The translations under genes were made by a program, and so were the position numbers. A DNA stretch of 25,968 bases, taken from contig CAZABS010000010.1 in the NCBI GenBank assembly GCA_964483635.1, positions 1-25,968 of the forward strand. The letters are read 5' to 3'. Origin of the DNA: CAZABS01 sp964483635. GTDB lineage: Bacteria; Patescibacteriota; Minisyncoccia; Moranbacterales; UBA1568. Below are positions 1 to 8,279 of the stretch, piece by piece. The notes beneath the pieces are model-generated. The model did not search any database. It saw only the letters and a list, made by a program, of their open reading frames with translations, and was not told where the DNA came from. Numbering within the stretch: the first letter of the stretch is position 1; every line of letters begins with the position of its first letter.

Positions 1-15
1 CGGTAATACCGCATC

Positions 16-64
16 AAGGGCACTTCGTAACGTCGTGAGACGTGACGAGTGCCCTTTTTCTTTT
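16..64 (+). terminator. Rho-independent terminator of an upstream gene outside the window
   Basis: A long hairpin pairs GGGCACTTCGTAACGTC (18-34) with GACGTGACGAGTGCCC (39-54), with one bulged T and one mismatch, around a short loop. A T-rich tract (55-64) follows. The flanking A's at 16-17 extend the stem. The tail lies on the + strand, so it ends a + strand gene left of the window. A second weaker hairpin (68-87, CCCG/CGGG ends with one mismatch) follows directly and may back it up. Confidence 0.8.
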
Positions 65-170
65 GATCCCGATAGAAATCTACCGGGCTTTATCTTTCGC
101 AAAATAGATGTAAATAACTCTTTTAATGAGTCTTTAGTCGGGACATTCGTTTGGACGATTTCTAACGGGG

Positions 171-199
171 TTGACCTTCAATCTTTTTCTTGCCACAAT
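171..199 (+). promoter_or_regulatory. Weak candidate promoter for ychF
   Basis: TTGACC (171-176) and CACAAT (194-199) are separated by 17 bp, matching the sigma-70 boxes at 5/6 and 4/6 positions. It lies 57 bp before the ychF start, after the upstream terminator, where a promoter is expected. No other feature was seen between 88 and 255. Confidence 0.22.
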
Positions 200-255
200 C
201 CGCTTGACCTGCCCTGTGAAATATCGCGGAAGTTTTAAGTTTACTCCATACTTTT

Positions 256-1308
256 ATGTCACTCAAAGTCGGTATTGTAGGACTACCCAATGTGGGCAAA
301 TCAACGCTTTTTAAGGCGCTCACTCGAAAAGCTGTCGATATCAATAATTACCCATTTTGTACGATTGAACCCAATGTGGGGATTGTTGAGGTACCAGATG
401 AGCGCTTGACGAAGCTCGCAACGATGTCACAGAGTGCCAAGGTAGTACCGGCGGTGATTGAGTTTGTGGATATAGCGGGACTCGTAAAGGGAGCGAGTGA
501 GGGGGAAGGACTCGGGAATAAGTTTCTCGCGAATATCCGCGAAGTGGATGCGATTGTCGAGGTGGTACGAGTGTTTGAAAACAGTGACATCATCCATGTG
601 CACAATAAAATTGATCCGGAACACGATATCGATATCATTAACACCGAGCTTCTCCTCGCAGATCTCGAGACAGTGACCAAGCGGAAAGACAAAACAGCCA
701 AAGAAGCTCGTGGTGGGAAAAAAGAAGCGGTGATTGAAATGGGACTCCTCGAAAAATTGATTAAAGCGTTTAATGGAGGAAAATTAGCGCATACCGTTTT
801 GGAAACAATAACCGATGAGCTTGAGCGTAAGATTGGACGAGAGTTACAGCTTCTCACCGCGAAGCCCTTTCTTTATGCGTACAATGTCTCCGATATCGAG
901 GCGAAACTTTCGCCAGATCTTGAGGCGAGACCACACGTGAAGCTTGATATCAAAATTGAAGAGGAACTCATTGAACTCTCAGTCGAAGATGCTGCAGAAA
1001 TGGGACTTCGCTCTCATCTTCCTGATCTCGTCAAACGAGCGTATGAAATTCTTGGGCTGATGACCTTTTTTACTACTGGTGAGGATGAATCTCGAGCCTG
1101 GACTATCAAGCGTGATTCGACGGCGCCCCAAGCAGGAGCAGCGATACATGGTGATTTTGAAGAAAAATTTATTCGTGCAGAGGTAATTCATTGTGACAAA
1201 TTCCTTGAAATTGGGTCGTGGAATGCAGCGAGAGATCAAGGGATGCTACGACTTGAAGGCAAAGACTATGTTGTTCTTGATGGAGATGTGATTATCTTCA
1301 AAATCTAA
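256..1308 (+). CDS. ychF: Redox-regulated ATPase YchF (Obg/TRAFAC family)
   Basis: YchF (OLA1 in eukaryotes) is a universally conserved ribosome-associated P-loop NTPase that prefers ATP and is linked to translation control and stress responses. The 350-residue product is close to the usual ~363. The P-loop GLPNVGKS sits at residues 9-16. The G3 region reads DIAGLVKGASEGEGLGN. Where true GTPases have NKxD this protein has NVSD, the family deviation tied to ATP preference. A charged helical insertion spans about 130-180 and a C-terminal TGS domain about 267-350, containing RAWTIKRDSTAPQAGAAIH and EGKDYVVLDGDV. The ATG at 256 places the P-loop as in known YchF proteins (MxxKxGIVGLPNVGKST); no Shine-Dalgarno site is visible. 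It appears monocistronic, since a separate promoter candidate follows it. Confidence 0.97.
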   Translation: MSLKVGIVGLPNVGKSTLFKALTRKAVDINNYPFCTIEPNVGIVEVPDERLTKLATMSQSAKVVPAVIEFVDIAGLVKGASEGEGLGNKFLANIREVDAIVEVVRVFENSDIIHVHNKIDPEHDIDIINTELLLADLETVTKRKDKTAKEARGGKKEAVIEMGLLEKLIKAFNGGKLAHTVLETITDELERKIGRELQLLTAKPFLYAYNVSDIEAKLSPDLEARPHVKLDIKIEEELIELSVEDAAEMGLRSHLPDLVKRAYEILGLMTFFTTGEDESRAWTIKRDSTAPQAGAAIHGDFEEKFIRAEVIHCDKFLEIGSWNAARDQGMLRLEGKDYVVLDGDVIIFKI

Positions 1309-1309
1309 G

Positions 1310-1339
1310 TTGGAATTTCTTGGCGGTGCATGGTAGAAT
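1310..1339 (+). promoter_or_regulatory. Extended -10 promoter for the giant surface-protein cluster
   Basis: TTGGAA (1310-1315), an 18-bp spacer and TAGAAT (1334-1339) with the extended -10 dinucleotide TG at 1331-1332. Predicted transcript start is about 1346, giving a leader of about 50 nt to the ATG at 1399. It begins directly after the ychF stop codon, so the cluster need not depend on ychF transcription. Confidence 0.4.
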
Positions 1340-1398
1340 ATGGTTGTCCGTGATACGGGGATTTTTGCTCATGGACTCCTTGATTTGCACCATTTAGC

Positions 1399-1955
1399 AT
1401 GGTTCGACGGATCCAAAAACACAATTTTTTTCTACGATTTTTCGGACTCTTTTGGCGAAAGAAAATTATCGTCGCCAAGTGGCAGTTCAACATCGCTAGC
1501 CTTTTTTTCCTCGGTCTTGGATCGGTGGCTGGTTTTTACTTGACGCTTTCGGGAGTCATCCCGAAACTCTTTGCTTCTGATGCTACTGATACTTGGGAAT
1601 TTACGTTGAGTGGAGACTATACTCCGTCAGACGCAAATCTCGTGGAGGTAGTATCTGATTCGGCTCGGCTCAAGGTGCAAAACTATGCGACTGATGCCAA
1701 TACCGTGGCCTTATATCATCTCGACGAAGTGAGTGGAAATGCGAGTGATAGCTCAGGAAACAGCAATACGGCGACGGCGGCCAATACGACGTATGGAACC
1801 GGAAATCTCAATAATGGTTTTGGATTCAATGGATCAACGTCATCGCTTACGGCGGCAGATTCCACTTCGCTGTCGCTCACGGGAAATTTTAGTGTCGAGG
1901 CTTGGACAAAATTTGGTACAGCATTTAACACGACCTCGAATCGAAATCGCCAGGG
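1399..1955 (+). CDS. Giant secreted/anchored surface protein, N-terminal piece with LamG domain (cut by gap)
   Basis: This is the N-terminal part of what is probably one very large extracellular protein continuing across two gaps to 7099. The ATG at 1399 gives a basic N-region of about 28 residues (clusters RR, RKK), then a hydrophobic segment at about 31-51. A possible signal-peptidase site follows LFA at 57-59; if uncut, the segment would anchor the protein. From about residue 102 the sequence is a LamG/concanavalin A-like domain: VALYHLDE, DSSGN, GFGFNGSTSSL and FSVEAWTKF are the usual landmarks of Laminin_G_3 domains, which often bind glycans. The domain is interrupted at residue 185 by the 100-N gap, so its end is missing. 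No Shine-Dalgarno site is seen. Because the gap is of unknown length, this piece could in principle be a separate gene, but no stop codon is seen. Confidence 0.85.
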
Positions 1956-2055
1956 NNNNNNNNNNNNNNNNNNNNNNNNNNNNNNNNNNNNNNNNNNNNN
2001 NNNNNNNNNNNNNNNNNNNNNNNNNNNNNNNNNNNNNNNNNNNNNNNNNNNNNNN
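1956..2055. other. Assembly gap (100 N)
   Basis: Exactly 100 N, the usual placeholder for a scaffold gap of unknown size. It cuts the LamG domain; the sequence resumes inside a propeller-like repeat, so both the rest of LamG and an unknown number of repeats are missing. Confidence 0.97.
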
Positions 2056-4164
2056 CGGATGGGACGAATATTTATGCTGGTATCGGAAATAGTTCTGCTG
2101 AGGCCGAAGTGTGGCGCTATAATGGTTCGACTTGGACGAAAGTGGGTGGTGATGGAGTGAACTCGAGCTGGCTTACTACGGCCCCCGGTCCCTATGAGCG
2201 GGTGACGACTATGGTAGCGGACGGGACGACGATTTACGCTGGTCTTGGGACGACTGCCGGAGATGCGGAGATATGGAAATGTACGAGCTGTGATGGTGGG
2301 AGTCCTCTTTGGACGAAAGTTGGTGGCGACGGAACTGGTAGTGGTGGACAGAGCTGGGCGGCTGGATATGAAGAAGTTTCAGCTCTTGCCATCGTGAACG
2401 GTACGACTCTCGCTGTAGGCCTTGGCACCGGAGCTGGGGATGCTGAGCTTTGGACATGTGCAACGAGCACCTGTACGGTCACCACGGGCTGGACGAAGCG
2501 TGGCGGTGATGCCACTGGCTCGGGCGGACAATCCTGGACCAATACCATAGAAGAAATCCGTTCGATGACATCGAACGGTACAGTAATTTATGTCGGACTC
2601 GGTGTATCGGCAGGGGATGCTGATGTGTGGCGCTGTGACCTTGGAGGTACGTGCACGACGACTTCGGGCTGGACGCAGGTTGGCGGTGACGCACTCAATA
2701 CGAGCTGGGCAGCTTCGACGTTTGAGCGAGTTTGGGATCTCGTGGCGGTTGGAACTACTGTTTACGCCAGTCTCGGAGATACCTCGGCTGCTAATCCCAA
2801 TGCCGATGCTGAGGTCTGGAAATGTACCAGTTGTAATACAGCACCAGCATGGTCTAAGATCGGAGGTGATGGTACTGCGAATTCTCCTCAGTCATGGGGA
2901 AACACCACGGGCGCGCCTTTTGCTTATGCATCGAGTCTCTCACTTATCGGAAACTATATCTTTGTGGGAGTTGGTACCACAGCGGGTTCGGCTGGGGCAG
3001 AAATGTGGCGCTGCGATACGAGTGGGACATGTAGTGCTACAGCCGGTTGGACGCGGGTAGCTGGTGACTATCTTAATCAAAGCTGGGGTGTTTATGGCCT
3101 CAATGGTGTGATTTCAATGACGACAATCGGTGGGAAACTTTATGCTGGAACTGGCGATGATCAGACAGCAGCAACCTCTAATGGGAATGCAACAGTCTGG
3201 GAATTTAATGGTACAAGCTGGATCATGATCGGTGGTCAGGGGATCAATAATTCTTGGGCGTATGGACACCCTTCGGTTGCTACTCCCACGATTCGCTCCG
3301 TGACATCGATGACGGGGTACAATGGGATGCTCGTGGTTGGTGTCGGAGGTGGGACAGCAGGTGATGCCGAAGTGTGGAGTTGGAATGGTAGTACCTGGAC
3401 GAAAATTGGAGGTGATGGTACAGGGACTGGTGGACAAAGCTGGGCTGTTGGTACAAAACGCTCAGTACCGTCTATGACCATGCTCGGATCGACACTCTAT
3501 GTCGGCCTTCAGGGGACAGCGGCGGGTGATGGGGAGATGTGGACCTGTGATCTTGCGGCAACCTGTAGTGTGACGGCTGGCTGGACACTTCGGGGAGGCG
3601 ATGCGAGTGGGGCTGGTGGGCAGAGTTGGAATAACACGCTTTTTGAGTCTGTTTGGAGCATGGCGGTGCGCGGAAGTAATCTTTATGTCGGTCTCGGATC
3701 GAGTGCGGGAGATGCTGAAGTGTGGACGTGTAACACGGGAGCAACCTGTACCCAGACGGTTGGGTGGACCAAGCTCGGTGGAGATGGGGTTAATTCGAGC
3801 TGGCCAACGGCTGGAAACTACGAGGAAGTGACGGCGCTTACCTGGTATCGGGGTGAGCTCTATGCGGGGCTTGGCGCGAGTGCGGGAGATGCGGAGCTCT
3901 GGAAATGGAATGGAACGAATTGGGGTGGAGCGGCGATCGCGGGAGATGGTCTTAATGGAAGCTGGACAGATACCTTGTATGAGCGCATTAAGTCGCTCGT
4001 GACCTATAATGGTGATCTCATGGTGGGGCTCGGTGATGGCACGGGAGAAGGTGAAGTGTGGCGTTACAATACGAGTGCGTGGTCACGGATCGGCGGTGAT
4101 GCAGCAAATTCTGGTTGGACCAATGCAATCGAACGTATTAGCGCCATGGCCGTCTATCGAGGAA
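2056..4164 (+). CDS. Giant surface protein, middle piece: twelve propeller-like repeats (both ends in gaps)
   Basis: The open frame (first full codon 2058) encodes 702 residues with no start or stop. It is almost wholly a tandem array of twelve repeats of about 50-65 residues plus the start of a thirteenth. The consensus is: G-x-x-[LI]-Y-[VA]-G-L-G, A-G-D-A-E-[VL]-W, then a loop, then G-W-T-K-x-G-G-D-G, x-S-W, and an E-x-[VI]-x-[SA]-M segment. The Gly-rich strands with fixed Trp and Tyr resemble kelch-like beta-propeller blades, so I infer one or two extracellular propellers; I do not recognise a named family. The loop after W is either a cysteine pair (seven repeats: CxxC, Cx4C or Cx5C) or an Asn-[Gly/Thr]-[Ser/Thr] turn (five repeats). 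Even cysteine pairs suit an oxidising extracellular site. Copy number is uncertain because of the flanking gaps. Confidence 0.85.
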
Positions 4165-4264
4165 NNNNNNNNNNNNNNNNNNNNNNNNNNNNNNNNNNNN
4201 NNNNNNNNNNNNNNNNNNNNNNNNNNNNNNNNNNNNNNNNNNNNNNNNNNNNNNNNNNNNNNNN
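4165..4264. other. Assembly gap (100 N)
   Basis: A second 100-N scaffold gap, entered just as a new repeat begins (after the residues YRG). The reading frame differs on the two sides, which is expected when the real gap length is unknown. Further repeats may be lost here. Confidence 0.97.
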
Positions 4265-7099
4265 AGTTCCTTCAATACAACGCCCTATACGGCAACTCGG
4301 GTGGCGATTCGTCCAGTTTCTCCAGTGCGACTTTCTGGGATCACTTCTTGGGATGCGTTTACCACAATCGAAGTCCCTAATGGGGGGGCAATCACCTATC
4401 GTCTCTCGGATGATGGGGGTACAACTTGGAAATACTGGGGAGGAGCGAGTTGGGTGACTTCAGCGAGTTTGACTGAGGCCAACAGTGCAGCGACGATAAA
4501 CACGAATATCGGAACGTTTCCGGTGACACCGAGTGGATTCCTTTGGCAGGCGATTTTTCTCGGGAATGGGAATCAGCTGGTAACGCTGGATCGGGTCGTG
4601 CTTGATGCAACTCGTGATTTAGTCGATCCGACTGCGCCGAGTGTCTTGACGGCTCTCGATCAGACGGGCGGATTGGTCACTTTGACGACCAATACATGGT
4701 ACACCTATGTGACACCATACTTCAGTTGGAGCGGAGCGACCGATGCCGACTCAGGTGTGTGGGGATATTATGTGTACTTTGGAACAGATAACACTGCGGA
4801 ACCACAAACAGCTGGAACCTTTCAAACGGATGCTTTCTATACTCCGGTGGGTATTACGAGTGGTCAGACGTATTACCTCCGTATCAGGACGCGTGATCAT
4901 GCTCAGCGGGTGAGTACGATTTATGATGCCTTTATTTATAAGTTAGATAATACTGAACCAGAAAATCCGAGCGGTCTTTCAGCGGCTCCCGCGGTCTATT
5001 CTTCTACCAACGACTTCACGTTTACGTGGTCAGCTGGTTCAGATGGAGGATCGGGTATAGCCGGGTATCAATATCAGGTTGGAGATACGGTAAATCCTCT
5101 GAATTGGTCGGCTACGATGGTTGGAACGAGTCTCAATCTTCCGGGAGCAGCGTATGACTCTGACGAGAATATTTTCTTTATTCGAACGATTGATAATGCT
5201 GGTAACGTGAGTTCTGGAACAAAGCAGGTGAGTTTCTATTACGCTGGCGATGGACCGACAGAACCACAGTTTCTCTCCGTTACTCCAACGAGCAACACCC
5301 TGAATAGTTTTACCTTTACCTGGTCACCACCGTCATCGTATTCTGGATTAGTTTCGGAACTTACCTATTGTTATACCATCAACGCACTTCCGACAGAATC
5401 AAATTGTACTTTTACGGCGCCAGGAATTACCACGGTTGGGCCGAATGCCTTTGCGAACCAGGTTGGCATCAATACGTTTTACGTGGTTTCGAAAAACTCG
5501 GACAACGTCGGGGGAGCGGTGAGCTATGGAAGTTACGCGAGTGTCTTCTTCACGGCCAATACTTCGGCTCCTGGTATTCCGCTCAATGCTGAAATCGCGG
5601 ATGTTTCGGTCAAGAGTACGAATTCTTGGAAGATTGCGCTGTCTTGGGAACCCCCAACCGTTGGAGCGGCGTCGGTGCAAGATTATGAAATCTATCGCTC
5701 AACAGATGGGACGACTTTTACGGAGTCAGCTTCGACTACGGGTATTGCGTTTGTGGATACCGGACTCGCACAACAGACCTATTACTATAAGGTACGTGCT
5801 TGTGATAATGTTCATAACTGCGGTTCATTTAGTTCTACCGTGGAACTCATGCCGACGGGACGGTTTACCACAGCGGCTGAGCTTTCGGCAGAACCGAAAG
5901 TCTCGCTTATTACCACACGCTCTGCGACGATTAGCTGGAGTACCGATCGTACTTCGGACAGTAAGATCCAATACGGAAAAGGTGCTCGATCGTACTTCAG
6001 TGAAGAACCCAGCAACTCTGATCAACTCACTGATCATGAAATCAAGCTTTCCAATCTCTCACCAGGAACCCAGTATTATTTCAAGGCGAAGTGGACCGAT
6101 GAAGACGGAAACACGGGAGTATCTACTGAGGATTCTTTTGAGACGCTTCCTGCACCTACGGTTACCGATCCACAAGTGAAGACCGTCGGTCTTTCGGATG
6201 TCGTGCTCGAATTTACCGCTGAAGATGCCAATCGCGTCAAGATCTATTATGGAACAACCGCTTCTTTTGGGAGCGTGAAGGAAATCGCTACCTCTACGAC
6301 CAAAACGGTGTATAATGTGACCCTTGATAATTTGCTGGATGGAACAAAATATTTCTACAAGATAAATACACTCGATAGTGAAGACGAAGAATATGATGGG
6401 AGTATTCTTTCATTTGAAACTCTTCCAAGACCAAAAGTGTCCAATGTCCGCATTCAGCAGGTGCGAGGATCGGCTCAAACGGTGATGTTGGTTTCTTGGT
6501 CAACGAATACCGAGGTTTCTTCCATTGTGACGTATTATCCAGAAGGAAGGCCTGAGGAAAGTTTGGATGAGGTGAATGTGAAACTTCAGAAGGGGGAGCA
6601 TAAAGTCCTCGTAAGGAATCTCCAACCGCAGACGCCATACGTTCTCTTGGTCAAGGGGCGTGATAAAGCAGGGAATGAAGCTGTCTCTGATCCTCAGCGA
6701 TTTACCACTGCTACAGATACGCGTGCTCCGCAGGTGGTAGATGTGAATGTAGAAGGAACGGTCACGACACAGTCAGGTGATAATGCTGATGCTCAAGCAG
6801 AAGCGCAACTTGTGGTATCGTGGAGTACAGACGAGCTCTCGTCATCGCAGGTTGAGTATGGTGAAGGAACGGGGAGTACCTATGCTCAAAAAACCCAAGA
6901 AGATGGAAATCTCGTTACCAATCATACCGTGATCATTTCTGGTCTCACTCCTTCGAAAGTGTATCACCTCAGAATTATTTCTCGAGATAAGGCGGGGAAT
7001 GTGGGCAATTCGGTAGATACGGTAGCTATTACTCCCAAGGCAACAGCTAACGCTCTTGATCTTGTGATCACGAGCCTCCGGTCAATTTTGGGGCAATAA
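4265..7099 (+). CDS. Giant surface protein, C-terminal piece: FnIII/Ig-like array
   Basis: The frame is open from the gap edge (4265) and ends at 7099, giving 944 residues. Residues 1-119 form a beta-rich unit (ITYRLSDDGGTTWKYW) I cannot name. About eight Ig/fibronectin-III-like domains follow, starting near residues 120, 230, 329, 433, 533, 629, 721 and 817. Landmarks are the FTWS or ISWS strands, DYEIYRSTDG, the Tyr-rich LSPGTQYYFKA strands and the DKAGN turn. The last four resemble the FnIII-like domain found at the N-terminus of purple acid phosphatases. The C-terminus is a short hydrophobic helix (LDLVITSLRSILGQ) with no LPXTG or other sorting signal. No catalytic motif is visible; a structural or adhesive surface role is inferred. 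An ABC ATPase begins 10 bp downstream, so the two are probably co-transcribed. Confidence 0.88.
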   Translation, partial: SSFNTTPYTATRVAIRPVSPVRLSGITSWDAFTTIEVPNGGAITYRLSDDGGTTWKYWGGASWVTSASLTEANSAATINTNIGTFPVTPSGFLWQAIFLGNGNQLVTLDRVVLDATRDLVDPTAPSVLTALDQTGGLVTLTTNTWYTYVTPYFSWSGATDADSGVWGYYVYFGTDNTAEPQTAGTFQTDAFYTPVGITSGQTYYLRIRTRDHAQRVSTIYDAFIYKLDNTEPENPSGLSAAPAVYSSTNDFTFTWSAGSDGGSGIAGYQYQVGDTVNPLNWSATMVGTSLNLPGAAYDSDENIFFIRTIDNAGNVSSGTKQVSFYYAGDGPTEPQFLSVTPTSNTLNSFTFTWSPPSSYSGLVSELTYCYTINALPTESNCTFTAPGITTVGPNAFANQVGINTFYVVSKNSDNVGGAVSYGSYASVFFTANTSAPGIPLNAEIADVSVKSTNSWKIALSWEPPTVGAASVQDYEIYRSTDGTTFTESASTTGIAFVDTGLAQQTYYYKVRACDNVHNCGSFSSTVELMPTGRFTTAAELSAEPKVSLITTRSATISWSTDRTSDSKIQYGKGARSYFSEEPSNSDQLTDHEIKLSNLSPGTQYYFKAKWTDEDGNTGVSTEDSFETLPAPTVTDPQVKTVGLSDVVLEFTAEDANRVKIYYGTTASFGSVKEIATSTTKTVYNVTLDNLLDGTKYFYKINTLDSEDEEYDGSILSFETLPRPKVSNVRIQQVRGSAQTVMLVSWSTNTEVSSIVTYYPEGRPEESLDEVNVKLQKGEHKVLVRNLQPQTPYVLLVKGRDKAGNEAVSDPQRFTTATDTRAPQVVDVNVEGTVTTQSGDNADAQAEAQLVVSWSTDELSSSQVEYGEGTGSTYAQKTQEDGNLVTNHTVIISGLTPSKVYHLRIISRDKAGNVGNSVDTVAITPKATANALDLVITSLRSILGQ

Positions 7100-7109
7100 A
7101 AACAAAAAC

Positions 7110-8177
7110 ATGCCAGTTTCAAAAACAACTCCTCGTACACGGAAGAAGCCCGCGCCTACTCCTGCTACGAAAAAATCTCTTCAATCAAAAATAGTTCCGG
7201 CTGAGGGAGCTTCTGAAATGCCTGCGCAGAAAATTCCAGAAACATCAGTGACTCCCGTGGTGGCACAAAAGTCTCTTTCCAAAGAGTTGCCGTCGACGGA
7301 ATCCGCTCCAGAAGCTTCTCTCTCACCAAATCCTTCAGCTCCTTCCGTTCAAACAAATCCAACACCAACTCATTTTTCGAATACTGGGTCAGCACTGTTT
7401 CAACCTTCAACGAAAAAGATTGGCGAAGAAATTATTCGCGCGGAGGAAGTTATCAAGGCTTTCGATATCGGAACGCAAATGGTTCTGGTGCTCAAAGGGG
7501 TGACGTTTAGCGTAACGCGTGGTGATTTCATGGTGCTCTTCGGAGCTTCTGGTTGTGGAAAATCAACCTTGCTCCACATCCTCCTCGGTCTCGAGGCTCC
7601 AACCAAAGGAAAAATTATTTTTCTTGGAGAAGATATTTATGATGGCCGATCAGAAGATGATCGAGCACAGTTTCGCAAACATCACGTCGGCATGGTATAC
7701 CAGCAATCTAACTGGGTAAAATCACTGTCAGTGTTGGAAAACGTGGCGTTCCCTTTGATGCTTCTCGGAGAGGATAAGACCGCTAGTCTTGAAAAAGCCT
7801 ACGAGACTCTCAAAATAATGAAAATGGAAAACTGGGCGCACTATCACCCAATGGAACTCTCTGGAGGACAACAACAGCGTGTTTCTGTGGCTCGAGCGAT
7901 CATTACGGATCCAGAGGTGCTGGTGGCGGATGAGCCAACGGGTAACCTTGATTATGAAGCGGGGCAAAACCTTATGTATCTCCTCAATGATCTCAACAAT
8001 GCGGGAAAAACGATCATCATGGTGACACACGACCTTGAGTATATTCGGTATTCGAAAACAGCTCTCAACATGAAGGATGGTCGGATTGAGGGAGTGTATC
8101 GAGAACAAGATAAGGCGAATCTTGAAGCAAAATTAACGTATAAGAAAGCTGATTTTAGTGCGCTCGACAAACAATAA
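7110..8177 (+). CDS. ABC transporter ATP-binding protein, LolD/MacB type, with long disordered N-terminus
   Basis: Cytoplasmic ATPase of an ABC system of the type that works with FtsX-like permeases (LolCDE, MacB, FtsEX). The core has Walker A GASGCGKST near residue 145, a Q-loop (VYQQS), the signature LSGGQQQRVSVARA near 250, Walker B VLVADEPTGNLD near 270 and the H-loop MVTHD near 306. All catalytic residues are present. Family members are usually 220-250 residues; this one is 355 because residues 1-105 are a low-complexity stretch rich in Pro, Ser, Thr, Ala and Lys, probably disordered. It starts 10 bp after the giant-protein gene without a Shine-Dalgarno site, and an FtsX-type permease follows across a gap. 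The pair may export or release surface protein, or use ATP to drive a mechanical change across the membrane; the substrate is unknown. Confidence 0.93.
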   Translation: MPVSKTTPRTRKKPAPTPATKKSLQSKIVPAEGASEMPAQKIPETSVTPVVAQKSLSKELPSTESAPEASLSPNPSAPSVQTNPTPTHFSNTGSALFQPSTKKIGEEIIRAEEVIKAFDIGTQMVLVLKGVTFSVTRGDFMVLFGASGCGKSTLLHILLGLEAPTKGKIIFLGEDIYDGRSEDDRAQFRKHHVGMVYQQSNWVKSLSVLENVAFPLMLLGEDKTASLEKAYETLKIMKMENWAHYHPMELSGGQQQRVSVARAIITDPEVLVADEPTGNLDYEAGQNLMYLLNDLNNAGKTIIMVTHDLEYIRYSKTALNMKDGRIEGVYREQDKANLEAKLTYKKADFSALDKQ

Positions 8178-8179
8178 AC

Positions 8180-8279
8180 NNNNNNNNNNNNNNNNNNNNN
8201 NNNNNNNNNNNNNNNNNNNNNNNNNNNNNNNNNNNNNNNNNNNNNNNNNNNNNNNNNNNNNNNNNNNNNNNNNNNNNNN
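8180..8279. other. Assembly gap (100 N)
   Basis: A scaffold gap beginning 2 bp after the ATPase stop codon. It probably hides the start of the permease gene and could hide another gene. Confidence 0.97.

Noticed and set aside
2234..2548. Antisense frames across the propeller repeats (also 3114-3437)
   Set aside because: They recur because the repeats recur; Pro/Ser/His-rich products are typical of antisense shadows of Gly/Trp-rich coding sequence.
2139..4110. GGDG-rich segments resembling RTX calcium repeats
   Set aside because: The spacing is one GGDG per 50-65 residues, not tandem nonapeptides, and the conserved Trp/Tyr pattern fits propeller blades.
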